This document shows, one piece after another, positions 7,899 through 18,524 of a stretch of 43,220 nt of DNA. Position 1 is the stretch's first letter; every line of letters begins with the position of its first letter. The position numbers were made by a program, and so were the translations under genes. This DNA comes from Clostridium sp. (GTDB taxonomy: Bacteria; Bacillota; Clostridia; Clostridiales; Clostridiaceae): positions 1-43,220 of the forward strand of contig JALEZF010000049.1 in NCBI GenBank assembly GCA_022773025.1, read 5' to 3'. Under the pieces are notes generated by a model. That model did not search any database. It was not told the DNA's origin and saw nothing but the letters and a program-made list of their open reading frames with translations.

Positions 7899-9188
7899 GT
7901 GAAAAAGGGGATTAATATTTTAATTGTAGGATTTGCTTTATTTTCTATGTTTTTTGGAGCAGGCAATCTTATATTTCCGCCTTATCTTGGCATCGCTAGC
8001 GGAAGCGAATGGTTAAGTTCATTTACGGGATTTATAATAGGTGATGTTGGACTTGCACTGCTAATTATGGTAATAATGGCAAGGCACAATGGAGATTTAA
8101 GTGAAGTAACCATGAAAATGGGAAAGAAGTTCAGCATTATATTAGGAATAGTTATAATAACATGTTTGGGGCCTCTTTTGGCAATTCCAAGAACAGCAGC
8201 CACAACATTTGAAGTAGGAGTGCAAGGTATATTTCCTAATGCAAATCCAATAATAACTTCAATAATATTTTTCGCTATAACACTTGTGCTAACTGTAAAA
8301 CCATCAAAGGTTGTAGACATAGTTGGAGAGTTTTTGACTCCAGCACTTCTTTTATGCTTAGCGATATTAATTGTAAAGGGAATAATGAATCCTATGGGAG
8401 AGTTTATGGCTCCAAGGATAACGGATGTTTTTTCAACAGGACTCACTCAAGGATATCAGACCATGGATGCATTGGCATCTTTGATGTTTGCAGTTATCAT
8501 AATGGAAAGCATAAGGAAGAAGGGATATACCGATAGAAAACAAGTTATAAAGATGACATTTTACAGCGGTATAGTGGCTACAATAGGTCTTATAGTAGTT
8601 TATGCAGGACTTGCGTACATAGGAGCACATTCGGCTAATATATATGAGACAACAATACCTCAAACTCAGCTTATAATAAGCATAACAGCAAGTATTTTAG
8701 GACAAGGTGGTAAAGTTGTACTTGGACTTATCGTTGCACTAGCTTGCCTTACTACTGCTATAGGTCTTACATCAGCGGCGGCTAATTTCTATGAAAAATT
8801 ATTTAAGGGAAAATATGGTTATAGCAAAATTGTTGTAATTATTTGTGTCTTTAGCGCAGTTATATCGAATTTTGGAGTTTCTACAATAATACAATTTTCA
8901 GCGCCAATACTAGAACTTATATATCCTATGAGTATAGTTTTAGTAGTTATGAATGCCTTTGACAATAAGATAAAGAGTAAGTCAACTTATGCAGGAGCGG
9001 TATATACAACTTTAGCTATAAGTGTATTTAATCTTATGGCTAAATACGGATATACAGTAGCATTCCTAAAATATCTCCCTTTCAATTCCATAGGATTTAA
9101 CTGGATTCTTCCAGCTATAATAGGTGGGGTTGTAGGAAGTATGATGAAAGTGAGAACTGTCCAATTAAAAGAATCTGCAGAATTATAA
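7899..9188 (+). CDS. brnQ: Branched-chain amino acid carrier BrnQ (LIVCS family)
   Basis: This ~429-aa integral membrane protein has about 12 hydrophobic segments and the LIVCS signature near its N-terminus (FSMFFGAGNLIFPPYLG). It imports leucine, isoleucine and valine with a cation across the cytoplasmic membrane. GTG 7899 is preferred over ATG 7881 because GGGAGG (7886-7891) sits 7 nt before it and would be inside the reading frame of the longer form. A clear terminator follows, so it is monocistronic. The ~280-nt upstream region is AT-rich; I saw no clear riboswitch or CodY box in it. Confidence 0.9.
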   Translation: MKKGINILIVGFALFSMFFGAGNLIFPPYLGIASGSEWLSSFTGFIIGDVGLALLIMVIMARHNGDLSEVTMKMGKKFSIILGIVIITCLGPLLAIPRTAATTFEVGVQGIFPNANPIITSIIFFAITLVLTVKPSKVVDIVGEFLTPALLLCLAILIVKGIMNPMGEFMAPRITDVFSTGLTQGYQTMDALASLMFAVIIMESIRKKGYTDRKQVIKMTFYSGIVATIGLIVVYAGLAYIGAHSANIYETTIPQTQLIISITASILGQGGKVVLGLIVALACLTTAIGLTSAAANFYEKLFKGKYGYSKIVVIICVFSAVISNFGVSTIIQFSAPILELIYPMSIVLVVMNAFDNKIKSKSTYAGAVYTTLAISVFNLMAKYGYTVAFLKYLPFNSIGFNWILPAIIGGVVGSMMKVRTVQLKESAEL

Positions 9189-9202
9189 AATTTTAATCAA
9201 TG

Positions 9203-9250
9203 AGAGCATGCTGAAAAATAATTTTTATATTTTAAAGCATGCTTTTATTA
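9203..9250 (+). terminator. Terminator of brnQ
   Basis: AGCATGCT (9205-9212) pairs with AGCATGCT (9236-9243) across a 23-nt AT-rich loop and is followed by TTTATTATA. Confidence 0.7.
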
Positions 9251-9314
9251 TATAATTGAGATAAGAAGTAAAATATTATTGGAAATATAGTTATTATTTT
9301 ATCGGAGGTATGAG

Positions 9315-10007
9315 ATGATAAGTGTTGATTCAAGGACTATGAGAGAGATAGACAAGTATTGTATAGAGAAGTTAGGCATACCTGGTATTATACTTATGGA
9401 GAATGCAGCAATTAAGGTAGCTGAGGAAGTTGAGGGCGTTTTAAGCTCATTAGAAAGAGATAGAGTTGTTATAGTTTGTGGAGTTGGGAACAATGGAGGA
9501 GATGGAATTGCTGTAGCAAGACATTTATACCTTAAAGGATACAAAATAAGCGTTTTTATAGTTGGAAAGCTAGAAAAAGGCAGTGATGACTTTAATGCAA
9601 ATCTACAAATTCTTAAAAATATAAATATAATAGAGAACAACAAAATTTTTATAAATGTAATTAAGGATGAGAATTTTGGCGAATTTAAGAACTCAATCTC
9701 AAAAACTTCTGTTGTAGTGGATGGAATATTTGGTACAGGACTTAAACGAGATGTTGAGGGAATATATAAAAGAGTAATAAGTGAGATAAATAATAGTAAA
9801 AAGCATATTATTTCTATAGATGTTCCGTCAGGTTTAAATAGCGATGATGGAAATGTAATGGGGATTTCTATAGAGGCTGATGAAACCATAACACTTCAGC
9901 TTTATAAAACAGGATTTCTTAATGAGGATGCTAGAAGGTATTGTGGTGATATAAGAGTTGTTGATATTGGGATACCTAGAAAAGTAATTGAAAATATAGG
10001 AAAGTAA
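9315..10007 (+). CDS. nnrE: NAD(P)H-hydrate epimerase (YjeF N-terminal domain only)
   Basis: This 230-aa protein is the YjeF_N domain: IMENAA near residue 28, then the phosphate loop GVGNNGGDG (56-64), and DGIFGTGL and DVPSGLN further on. The enzyme interconverts the S and R forms of hydrated NADH/NADPH so that a dehydratase can repair them. In many bacteria the epimerase is fused to the ADP/ATP-dependent dehydratase; here the protein ends after the epimerase domain and no dehydratase is in the window. GGAGGT precedes the ATG by about 5 nt. Confidence 0.88.
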   Translation: MISVDSRTMREIDKYCIEKLGIPGIILMENAAIKVAEEVEGVLSSLERDRVVIVCGVGNNGGDGIAVARHLYLKGYKISVFIVGKLEKGSDDFNANLQILKNINIIENNKIFINVIKDENFGEFKNSISKTSVVVDGIFGTGLKRDVEGIYKRVISEINNSKKHIISIDVPSGLNSDDGNVMGISIEADETITLQLYKTGFLNEDARRYCGDIRVVDIGIPRKVIENIGK

Positions 10008-10025
10008 AAAACATAGAAATCAAAT

Positions 10026-10068
10026 CTCCATAAATAACATATAATGGTATAAAGTAATATTTATGGAG
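10026..10068 (+). promoter_or_regulatory. Hairpin covering the ribosome-binding site of the 73-aa gene
   Basis: A perfect 10-bp stem, CTCCATAAAT (10026-10035) / ATTTATGGAG (10059-10068), closes a 23-nt loop. The 3' arm is the GGAG Shine-Dalgarno of the ATG at 10074. The loop holds TATAAT at 10040-10045, with no good -35. There is no U-tract after the stem, so it is not a terminator. Confidence 0.6.
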
Positions 10069-10073
10069 AAGCT

Positions 10074-10295
10074 ATGTATATAGAAGAGATATTATTAGAG
10101 AAATTTCAAGAACTAGAGAGATTGCGGACTAAATTAATTTATGATAATGATGAAGAAGCTCAGGGTACAATTAGAAAAATAGAGGATTTAGAATTGGAGC
10201 TTGGGCTTTTAGCAAAGAGATTTAAAGATGAATGGATAAAGGAAGAGGTAGATCTAGAAGAGTATGCTTCAATAATTAATAAGGGGTCTATTTAG
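10074..10295 (+). CDS. Small acidic coiled protein, unknown function
   Basis: This 73-aa protein is rich in Glu, Leu and Lys and is predicted to be almost entirely helical, with heptad-like spacing in the first half (LLEKFQELERL, then RKIEDLELELGLL). It has no signal peptide, membrane segment or cysteine. GGAG at 10065-10068 lies 5 nt before the ATG, and a strong terminator follows 40 nt after the stop, which supports a real gene. It sits 66 nt after nnrE. I do not recognise the family; it could be a small regulator or scaffold. Confidence 0.65.
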   Translation: MYIEEILLEKFQELERLRTKLIYDNDEEAQGTIRKIEDLELELGLLAKRFKDEWIKEEVDLEEYASIINKGSI

Positions 10296-10335
10296 TTATA
10301 CTTGTTTGTTAATTAGAAAATATGGCTAAGTATTT

Positions 10336-10372
10336 AAGATGTGAATCTATTATAAGATTTGCATCTTTTTTA
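10336..10372 (+). terminator. Terminator after the 73-aa gene
   Basis: A 13-bp stem, AAGATGTGAATCT (10336-10348) / AGATTTGCATCTT (10355-10367), has two G-U pairs and a 6-nt loop and is followed by TTTTT. Confidence 0.85.
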
Positions 10373-10390
10373 TTTGAAGGATATATATAA

Positions 10391-10844
10391 ATGTTTGATT
10401 TAACTACAGTAATTCTAGGAACATTAATCGGATTTATAATGTATCTATTAAAAAGAGCTGAATTTAAACTTTTAGGTATTAAGCCATTAAATATATTGGC
10501 TATGATTTACACTCAAATTCTAAGAGGGACACCTGTGTTACTTCAGGTATATTTGATTGTATATGGCTTGCCTGGAATAGGGGTACAGCTTCCACGAATA
10601 CCAGGATGGGAGGACTCGAGAGTTTTCATCGGTTGTGTAATTGCATTGGCCATAAATTCTGGAGCTTACGTGTGTGAAATATTTAGAAGTGGTATTGCAG
10701 CCATCGACAAAGGACAAAATGAAGCTGCAAGATCTTTGGGATTAAACAAAAGACAAGCGATGAGGTATGTGGTGATGCCTCAAGCAATTAAAGTCATATT
10801 ACCCGCTCTTGGAAATGAGTTTATCATGATGATCAAAGAATCAT
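10391..10844 (+). pseudogene. Remnant of amino-acid ABC transporter permease
   Basis: The translation is clearly a His/Glu/Gln/Arg-opine type permease: RGTPVLLQVYLIVYG, then the EAARSLGLNKRQA coupling motif and PALGNEFIMMIKESS. About the first 30 residues and the final helix are missing. After IKESS the frame runs into unrelated sequence and stops at 10954. It is joined to an M20 amidohydrolase relic and a solute-binding relic, all on the plus strand. Confidence 0.8.
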
Positions 10845-10901
10845 CCGAGAATTTAAAAAATAATATAAATGGAAATGTAGATTATTACATGAAATTAGTC
10901 A

Positions 10902-11384
10902 AATGCAGGAATAAGTCTAGCAGCGGGAATAGCTTTGAAATCTATTATAGATGAAATAGGCGGTAAGGTTCTTGTCATAGGAACTCCTGCTGAAGAGAAC
11001 TTTGGTGGGAAAATATCTATGGTCAATGCCAATGTCTTTGATGATGTTGACATAGCCATGATGATTCATCCAAGAACAAAAAATGGTCTAGGGGGAAGAA
11101 CTCAGGCTCTCAATCCTTTAAAGTTCGAATTCTTTGGTAAAAATGCTCATGGATGCGAGCCGCAACAAGGAAGAAGTGCATTAGATGCAGCTGTTTTGAG
11201 TTATATAAATATAAATTTATTACGTCAATTTGCACAGCCTCATACAAGTATTTATGGAATAGTCAGGGATGGGGGAACTGCGGCAAATATAATACCTGAT
11301 TACGCCCCTTTAGAATATTACTTTAGAGGGGCTACCATGAAATATGTTAAAGAACTTAGTGAGAAAGCTATAAAATTTTCAGAG
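10902..11384 (+). pseudogene. Remnant of M20-family amidohydrolase
   Basis: The frame starts abruptly inside the catalytic domain (NAGISLAAGIALK) and continues with GGKVLVIGTPAEE, MMIHP and the dimerisation domain (GKNAHG, then GRSALDAA). The N-terminal metal ligands and the C-terminal catalytic part are gone. It ends near AIKFSE, where it fuses in frame to solute-binding protein sequence. Both partners plausibly share an xFSEGY-like stretch there, which would give a junction by short homology. M20 amidohydrolases are often encoded beside amino-acid ABC transporters. Confidence 0.75.
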
Positions 11385-11862
11385 GGATACTCAAGGGAAG
11401 ATGATGATAGATTTCAAGGCATTTTAATGAAGAAAGGGACAGCAGAGAAGTTTAAATTTCTAGATGATATAAAGAAAGCAAAGCTTAAGATAGGAGCTCA
11501 AAAGGCATCTATACAAGCGGAACTAGCAGCAGACTTAACTAGTTCAGATAAAATTGCTAGGAACACTAGATGTATTGGCTATGTCACTTAATGCAGGGGA
11601 TATTGATGCAGTGGTTGTCTCCACTTCTTCAGCAGAACCACTAAAAGCCACATTTACAGATTTATTAGTACTTCCAAAAGAAAGTTTTAACTTAGACCCT
11701 ACTGGGATTTATGCAAAGACTTATGTTGGACTCCCTTTAGGAGAGGAATATAAATTCTTAGTTAAAATTATAAATGAAGTTATAAAAGAAAATACTAACA
11801 ATGGAAACCTTGAAAGATGGGTGTCAGAAGCTAAAGCAAAGATGGATTTTCAAGTCGAATAA
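11385..11862 (+). pseudogene. Remnant of amino-acid ABC transporter solute-binding protein, frameshifted
   Basis: From GYSREDDDRFQGI through KKGTAEKFK and IGAQKASIQAEL, the sequence matches the middle of family-3 amino-acid binding proteins. Around 11552 the frame shifts by one position; the match resumes as LDVLAMSLNAGDIDAVV and runs to the normal C-terminal WVSEAKAKMD. The N-terminal lobe and signal peptide are missing, so no working receptor is made. Confidence 0.78.
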
Positions 11863-11905
11863 ATTTATTAGTACAAAAATGTAGTTAATTGGTAATAAAT
11901 CTATG

Positions 11906-11935
11906 TTGTGATATTACTAAAAACAATGATATAAT
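11906..11935 (+). promoter_or_regulatory. Promoter for the cysteine amidase-like gene
   Basis: TTGTGA (11906-11911) and a perfect TATAAT (11930-11935) are separated by 18 nt. The first codon of the next gene is 66 nt downstream. Confidence 0.55.
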
Positions 11936-12001
11936 AAAAGCTATGAAAATGTACAAGTTATATGAATAACTATGTAAAAGTAGAGGGAGGGAGAACAGAT
12001 A

Positions 12002-12589
12002 TTGAAAAAAATTTATATAATGTTTAGTCATACGGGAACTAATTTCTCTAAATTTTTAAAGGTATCAACTCAATCGCCCTATACGCACGTATCCATAGCA
12101 TTAGATAAAGACTTTAAAAGATTGTATTCTTTTGGAAGAGAAAGCTTGTCAGAGCATCCACTTCAAGCTAGATTTGTCCATGAAAAGATAGATGATGGAG
12201 TTTACAAAGAACTAGAACATAGAGCAGTATGTTGCATTTATGAAGTTAATGTAAGTGAAGAGCAATACAGAAAAGCTGAGGAAATTTTAAAAGTATTCAA
12301 GCGTAAATGTAAGGCGAGCTATAACTTTTTAGGAATACTTTTTATACCGCTAAGAATAACTTTTAGGCCTAAGGATAAATTCGTTTGTTCCCAATTCATA
12401 GCTTATATATTAAATAATGCTGGAATTATGGACTTTGGAAAACACGTAAATCTTATTACACCTAATGATATTTTAAATAAAATAGTAGGCAAAAAGATTT
12501 ATGAGGGCTACGTGAGAGATTACTTTAATGTTATGTCACCAGAGGAAGTAGCAATTACCCCTTACGTAAATGTTAGTGCGGCGAGATAA
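12002..12589 (+). CDS. Putative permuted papain-fold (YiiX/NlpC-like) cysteine hydrolase
   Basis: This 195-aa protein has the residue pattern of permuted NlpC/P60-type amidases: a histidine in SPYTHVSIAL (H29), a cysteine at the head of a helix in FVCSQFIAYIL (C129), and a later TPNDI motif at about 159. Such proteins cut amide or ester bonds in peptides, lipids or cell-wall material; the substrate cannot be told from the sequence. There is no signal peptide, so it is probably cytoplasmic. Start is TTG 12002, supported by GGGAGGGAG about 8 nt upstream; a promoter and a terminator flank it, so it is transcribed alone. Confidence 0.65.
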   Translation: MKKIYIMFSHTGTNFSKFLKVSTQSPYTHVSIALDKDFKRLYSFGRESLSEHPLQARFVHEKIDDGVYKELEHRAVCCIYEVNVSEEQYRKAEEILKVFKRKCKASYNFLGILFIPLRITFRPKDKFVCSQFIAYILNNAGIMDFGKHVNLITPNDILNKIVGKKIYEGYVRDYFNVMSPEEVAITPYVNVSAAR

Positions 12590-12672
12590 ATAATAAAGAT
12601 AAACAGACCTCCGTGATACAAACTATCATTAGTCATGATTTATGAGGAATGAAGAAAATTAGATTAGAATAA

Positions 12673-12715
12673 AAAAATAGTAGCTTCTCACGTAATGTTG
12701 GAAGCTACTATTTTT
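12673..12715. terminator. Bidirectional terminator between the amidase-like and deacetylase genes
   Basis: A perfect 15-bp stem, AAAAATAGTAGCTTC (12673-12687) / GAAGCTACTATTTTT (12701-12715), has a 13-nt loop and A/T runs on both sides, serving the two convergent genes. Confidence 0.88.
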
Positions 12716-12754
12716 AATTGTTAAAACTATTGGATTTTAATAGGTGAATCTTCA

Positions 12755-13996
12755 CTATTTTAGTGTGGGTCTACGTTCATCAATGACTTTATCCACATCA
12801 AAGAACCTATTATTCACGTTTTCTTTATCTTTGAAGAAGGTAAAGCCGTCTATATTAAAACGAGGCATTATAGCAATATCATCAAGAACTTGATCTTTTA
12901 CGCTTCTAGCCACGTTACAGTAAATTTCAAAACCGTGGTCTTTAGCTATACTCAAATTTTTATTTTGCAAGGTTGTACCGAATGGTGCTATAAATAGATT
13001 GGTTTTTCCAACAATAGGAGATATTTGATCACGCCATTTATTAAAGTCATATACCAGTTTATTGTAAACAGGATTTTGACCGAAATAACCATCTCCATTA
13101 TGAGTATAGGAGTGACTCGCGAATAGCCAACCAGTTTCTTTTAATCTATTTACTACTTTTTTAGCCTGAGATTTGTCTTCATCAGAGTTAAGTCTGTAGC
13201 CTAGAACCCCTTCATAACCTGTTACAGCTAGAACACCTTTGGCACCCTTATAGGAAAACTCAGGATGAGATTTTACATAGTCATCTAAGATAGGAACCAT
13301 ATCACCATCTCTAGTTATTTGAGTTCCATTTGATGGAGTGCGAACCAAAGTTGATACCTGATTCTCATTGTCTAAAACTAGTTTGTCCGCAAAGCCATCA
13401 GGCTTCATATAGTCGTAATAGTTTACATCATCTTGAGAGATTATAAGTGGCTTCTTGCCTTGAGGAAGATATATATCATTTCTAACCATTTTGCCAGAGA
13501 CATCTTTTTTGTATACATCAGTTAGCTTTACAAGAACAAAGCCTCTTTCCTGTAGAAGAGGAAGCATTTTTTGAAACTCCTTTACTGTGACAAACCACAT
13601 ATTATATCCTTCGGCATCATGTCCATAATTATCAAAAGCTAGCTCCGGATAAATTATTAAGCTATGAAAGAAAATATGCTCTACAGAACCATCGTATTTA
13701 ACAAAGCTATTTTTGTAAGCTTTATATTCATCTACTTTTGATTGGATTTTATCGTCAACTAAATCAGAATCAGAGAGAAGTTTTTCGATAGCTTCATCTA
13801 TGAAGTAACCTCTTTTTAAGTTTTCGGCTTCTTCAATAAGAAGTTTTTGTTTTGAAGTTTTATCTTTATTTACTGATTGAGAAAAAAGATTTTCTTCTTT
13901 TATAGTTGAGGAGGTGTCCTGCTTGAAGAGTAAATTAATGAATACAAGACAAATTACTAATAATATAAAGGCAAAAGATTTCATTAACTTTTTCAA
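12755..13996 (-). CDS. Membrane-anchored polysaccharide deacetylase
   Basis: This 413-aa protein starts with a hydrophobic anchor (residues 7-24), so it acts outside the membrane. It has NodB-type deacetylase features: an acidic pair in SQDDVNYYDY (D189, D190) and the metal-binding SHSYTH (H295, H299), followed by PFG near the end of the barrel. Deacetylases of this kind remove acetyl groups from peptidoglycan or other wall sugars, often giving lysozyme resistance. The ~100 residues before the catalytic domain look like a helical spacer. Start is TTG 13996 with AGGAGTG 7 nt upstream. Substrate is inferred only. Confidence 0.8.
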   Translation of the reverse strand: MKKLMKSFAFILLVICLVFINLLFKQDTSSTIKEENLFSQSVNKDKTSKQKLLIEEAENLKRGYFIDEAIEKLLSDSDLVDDKIQSKVDEYKAYKNSFVKYDGSVEHIFFHSLIIYPELAFDNYGHDAEGYNMWFVTVKEFQKMLPLLQERGFVLVKLTDVYKKDVSGKMVRNDIYLPQGKKPLIISQDDVNYYDYMKPDGFADKLVLDNENQVSTLVRTPSNGTQITRDGDMVPILDDYVKSHPEFSYKGAKGVLAVTGYEGVLGYRLNSDEDKSQAKKVVNRLKETGWLFASHSYTHNGDGYFGQNPVYNKLVYDFNKWRDQISPIVGKTNLFIAPFGTTLQNKNLSIAKDHGFEIYCNVARSVKDQVLDDIAIMPRFNIDGFTFFKDKENVNNRFFDVDKVIDERRPTLK

Positions 13997-14130
13997 ATAA
14001 TATCACTCCTAATTAAAACTATTGGGGCTTAATCATATTATAATGAAAATTCTATATATTTAGGTAAAAAATTAGTGACAGATGATGAAATATGATAAAT
14101 TTAAGAAGTTATAAAGGCATGATGGTATGT

Positions 14131-14175
14131 AAAAAAGGATACCTGAATATGAAGTTATTCATTTCAGATATCCTT
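14131..14175 (-). terminator. Terminator of the glp operon
   Basis: On the minus strand, AAGGATATCTGAA (14175-14163) pairs with TTCAGGTATCCTT (14147-14135) with one mismatch, followed by a T run (14136-14131). Confidence 0.8.
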
Positions 14176-14195
14176 ATATATTAGAAATTAAAGTG

Positions 14196-14900
14196 TTAGA
14201 ATAGTAAAGCGAACACTAAAGCAGCACAAACACCACCACAAATTGGAGCTACTACAGGAAGCCAAGCATATCCCCAATCAGAATCGCCCTTATCTTTTAT
14301 AGGGAGTATTGCATGAGCTATTCTTGGTCCAAGGTCTCTAGCTGGGTTTATAGCATATCCAGTAGTTGCGCCTAAGGATAGACCGATAACTAAAATTATT
14401 AGTCCAACTATAAATGGTCCGAAACCATCAACAGAAGTAGTATTGCCAACACCTAGTATAGCAAATACAAGTACAAAAGTTCCTATAAATTCAGATATAA
14501 AGTTGAAAGGGGTATCTTTTATAGCAGGAGCTGTACAGAAAACACCAAGCTTAGTAGCTTTGTCTTCAGTTACATCAAAGTGAGGTTTATACATTAGATA
14601 AACAAGTATAGCACCTAGTATAGCACCGGCCATTTGACATCCTATATATCCAGGCACCATAGACCAAGCTATTTTACCTATAGCAGCCATACCAAGTGTA
14701 ACTGCAGGATTGAAATGAGCACCACCTATTGGTCCAAAGATATAAACTGGAATAGTAACTGCAAGAGCCCATCCAAAAGCGATGACTACCCATCCAGAAT
14801 TTTGCGCTTTTGATTTGTTAAGGGAAACAGCACAACATACGCCATCACCTAATAGAATTAGAAACATAGTTCCTAGAAATTCACTTAAATAAGCTGACAT
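14196..14900 (-). CDS. glpF: Glycerol uptake facilitator (aquaglyceroporin)
   Basis: This 234-aa membrane protein of the MIP family has both pore motifs: NPA at 64-66 and NPAR at 184-187, the latter followed by D (NPARDLGPR), which is typical of glycerol-passing rather than water-only channels. It lets glycerol diffuse into the cell, where GlpK traps it as glycerol 3-phosphate. It is the last gene of the glpP-glpK-glpF unit; 38 nt separate it from glpK. ATG 14900 is chosen since AGGAGTG lies 6 nt upstream; a GTG further up overlaps that site. Confidence 0.93.
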   Translation of the reverse strand: MSAYLSEFLGTMFLILLGDGVCCAVSLNKSKAQNSGWVVIAFGWALAVTIPVYIFGPIGGAHFNPAVTLGMAAIGKIAWSMVPGYIGCQMAGAILGAILVYLMYKPHFDVTEDKATKLGVFCTAPAIKDTPFNFISEFIGTFVLVFAILGVGNTTSVDGFGPFIVGLIILVIGLSLGATTGYAINPARDLGPRIAHAILPIKDKGDSDWGYAWLPVVAPICGGVCAALVFALLF

Positions 14901-14938
14901 ATAGAACACTCCTTTTATATTATTATTTTAAAATTTTA

Positions 14939-17136
<2,198 letters not shown>

Positions 17137-17190
17137 ATGGAATAAAAACCTCCTTCTGATTAATAGTACACTTTACTTTGGATATATTAC

Positions 17191-17219
17191 ATTATATGAT
17201 AAAACCTTTGATTTAAGAA
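17191..17219 (-). promoter_or_regulatory. Candidate promoter of the glp operon
   Basis: On the minus strand a perfect TATAAT (17196-17191) follows TTCTTA (17219-17214) with a 17-nt spacer. The -35 is poor (3 of 6). The glpP start is 55 nt downstream. Confidence 0.42.
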
Positions 17220-17283
17220 GTAAAAAATACATAAAAATATAAGTTAAGTTTTAACATTAAATTATGGGAAAGAAATAAAAAAG

Positions 17284-17376
17284 CAGCCATCATATAAGCC
17301 AGTGAACTGACCCCAATAAATTAGATTTTTTAGGTCCAAATTATAGGATCAGTTCACAGTTTAAATATGATGGCTG
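17284..17376. terminator. Terminator hairpin split by an IS relic
   Basis: Perfect 12-bp arms CAGCCATCATAT (17284-17295) and ATATGATGGCTG (17365-17376) have A and T runs outside them. The right arm overlaps the last codons of the class V aminotransferase gene. Removing the 54-bp insert and one CAG copy leaves an 11-to-12-nt loop, a normal terminator. As it stands the loop is 69 nt, with a second stem inside. Confidence 0.75.
17303..17356. mobile_element. 54-bp relic of an IS3/IS150-type insertion sequence
   Basis: The piece begins TGAACTGACCCC and ends GGATCAGTTCA, inverted ends of the IS3-family IS150 group type (matching at 11 of the outer 13 positions). It is flanked by CAG (17300-17302) and CAG (17357-17359), a 3-bp target duplication as made by this group. 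No transposase is left: only the two ends and ~30 nt remain. Confidence 0.68.
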
Positions 17377-18524
17377 TTTTGTATAAGAAGATTTATAGCA
17401 TCTAGACAGTAATTGATTTCTTCTAAAGTTGTGAAGTGTGAGAAACTAAATCGTACTGTTCCCCGTGGGAAAGTATCCAAAGACTTATGAGCCGATGGAG
17501 CACAATGAAGACCACTTCTTGTAGAAATACCATAGTTTTTATTTAAATCATGGCATATTAATCCGTTATCCATATCTGTAAAATCTACAGATACAACGGG
17601 AGTTCTGTTTTCAATATCTTTAAGGCCTATGACAGTTACTTCCTTTATAGAAGATATTCCTTCGAGAAAAGTTTTGGTAAGTGATAATTCTTTTTCTCTT
17701 ATATTAGAGATGCCTTCCTTTAAAATATATTTTAAAGAAGCATTCAAGCCATAAATGCCGGGTATATTAGGAGTTCCTGATTCAAACTTGTCAGGCATAT
17801 ATGAAGGTTGTGTTTCAAGTTCAGAAAGGCTTCCAGTTCCGCCCTCTATAAGTGGAGATATACATCTGTTTAATTGGTCACTTATAAGAAAACCACCAAT
17901 ACCTTGAGGACCTAGTAAACCCTTGTGGCCGGTGAAAGCTATGGCACTAGCATTGAGACCTTGAAAATCTAAATCTAAAAAGCCAGCTGTTTGTGCGCTG
18001 TCAATGATGAAAAATAAATTATGATCTTTGCAGATTTTTCCCACTTTCTCTAAGGGAAGTATTGTACCACATACATTAGAAGCATGAGTCATTATCACAG
18101 CTTTAGTATTGGGTTTTATTAGTTTAGGAAGTTCAGATATATCAAGTTGTCCTAAATTATCACAAGGGCATTTTGATATTTGTACACCTATTTTTTCTAA
18201 TGAGCTTAGAGGGCGCATTACTGCATTATGCTCCATTGAAGAAACTATTACGTGATCCCTAGGTTTTAACAATCCCTTAATTAAAATGTTTAGACTTTGA
18301 GTTATATTACCAGTGAATACTACATTTTCAGGTTTAGAAAAATTAAATATCTCACATAGGATTTCTCTTGTCTCAAAAGCTACATCTTCAGCTTCAAAAG
18401 CTTTTGAGTATGCACCTCTATTTATGCTAGATCCAACATTAAGTATATAATTTGTTATAGCTTCAGCGGTCCCAGGTGCTTTTGGAAAGCTGGTAGCTGC
18501 ATTATCTAAATAAACATTTTTCAT
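17361..18524 (-). CDS. Class V aminotransferase, cysteine desulfurase-like, selenium-cluster type
   Basis: This 387-aa PLP enzyme of the NifS/CsdB class starts YLDNAATSFPKAP. H99 stacks on the cofactor, D175 and Q178 bind it, K201 (TGHKG) forms the Schiff base, and C341 (SGLHCAP) is the nucleophile. Such enzymes take S or Se from cysteine or selenocysteine. Divergent neighbours (YedE, TusA-like, DUF3343) are genes that co-occur with it in selenium-using anaerobes, so a selenium-delivery role is likely; ordinary Fe-S or sulfur supply is the alternative. ATG 18524 follows GGGGGG; the frame extends upstream without a ribosome site. The stop (17361-17363) lies 4 nt from an IS relic. Confidence 0.85.
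   Translation of the reverse strand: MKNVYLDNAATSFPKAPGTAEAITNYILNVGSSINRGAYSKAFEAEDVAFETREILCEIFNFSKPENVVFTGNITQSLNILIKGLLKPRDHVIVSSMEHNAVMRPLSSLEKIGVQISKCPCDNLGQLDISELPKLIKPNTKAVIMTHASNVCGTILPLEKVGKICKDHNLFFIIDSAQTAGFLDLDFQGLNASAIAFTGHKGLLGPQGIGGFLISDQLNRCISPLIEGGTGSLSELETQPSYMPDKFESGTPNIPGIYGLNASLKYILKEGISNIREKELSLTKTFLEGISSIKEVTVIGLKDIENRTPVVSVDFTDMDNGLICHDLNKNYGISTRSGLHCAPSAHKSLDTFPRGTVRFSFSHFTTLEEINYCLDAINLLIQNSHHI

Noticed and set aside
7982-8446. 154-aa frame on the minus strand within brnQ
   Set aside because: It is a shadow of a well-supported membrane protein gene with no ribosome site of its own; the same holds for the 196-aa frame opposite nnrE (9299-9889) and the 193-aa frame opposite cbiC (32664-33245).
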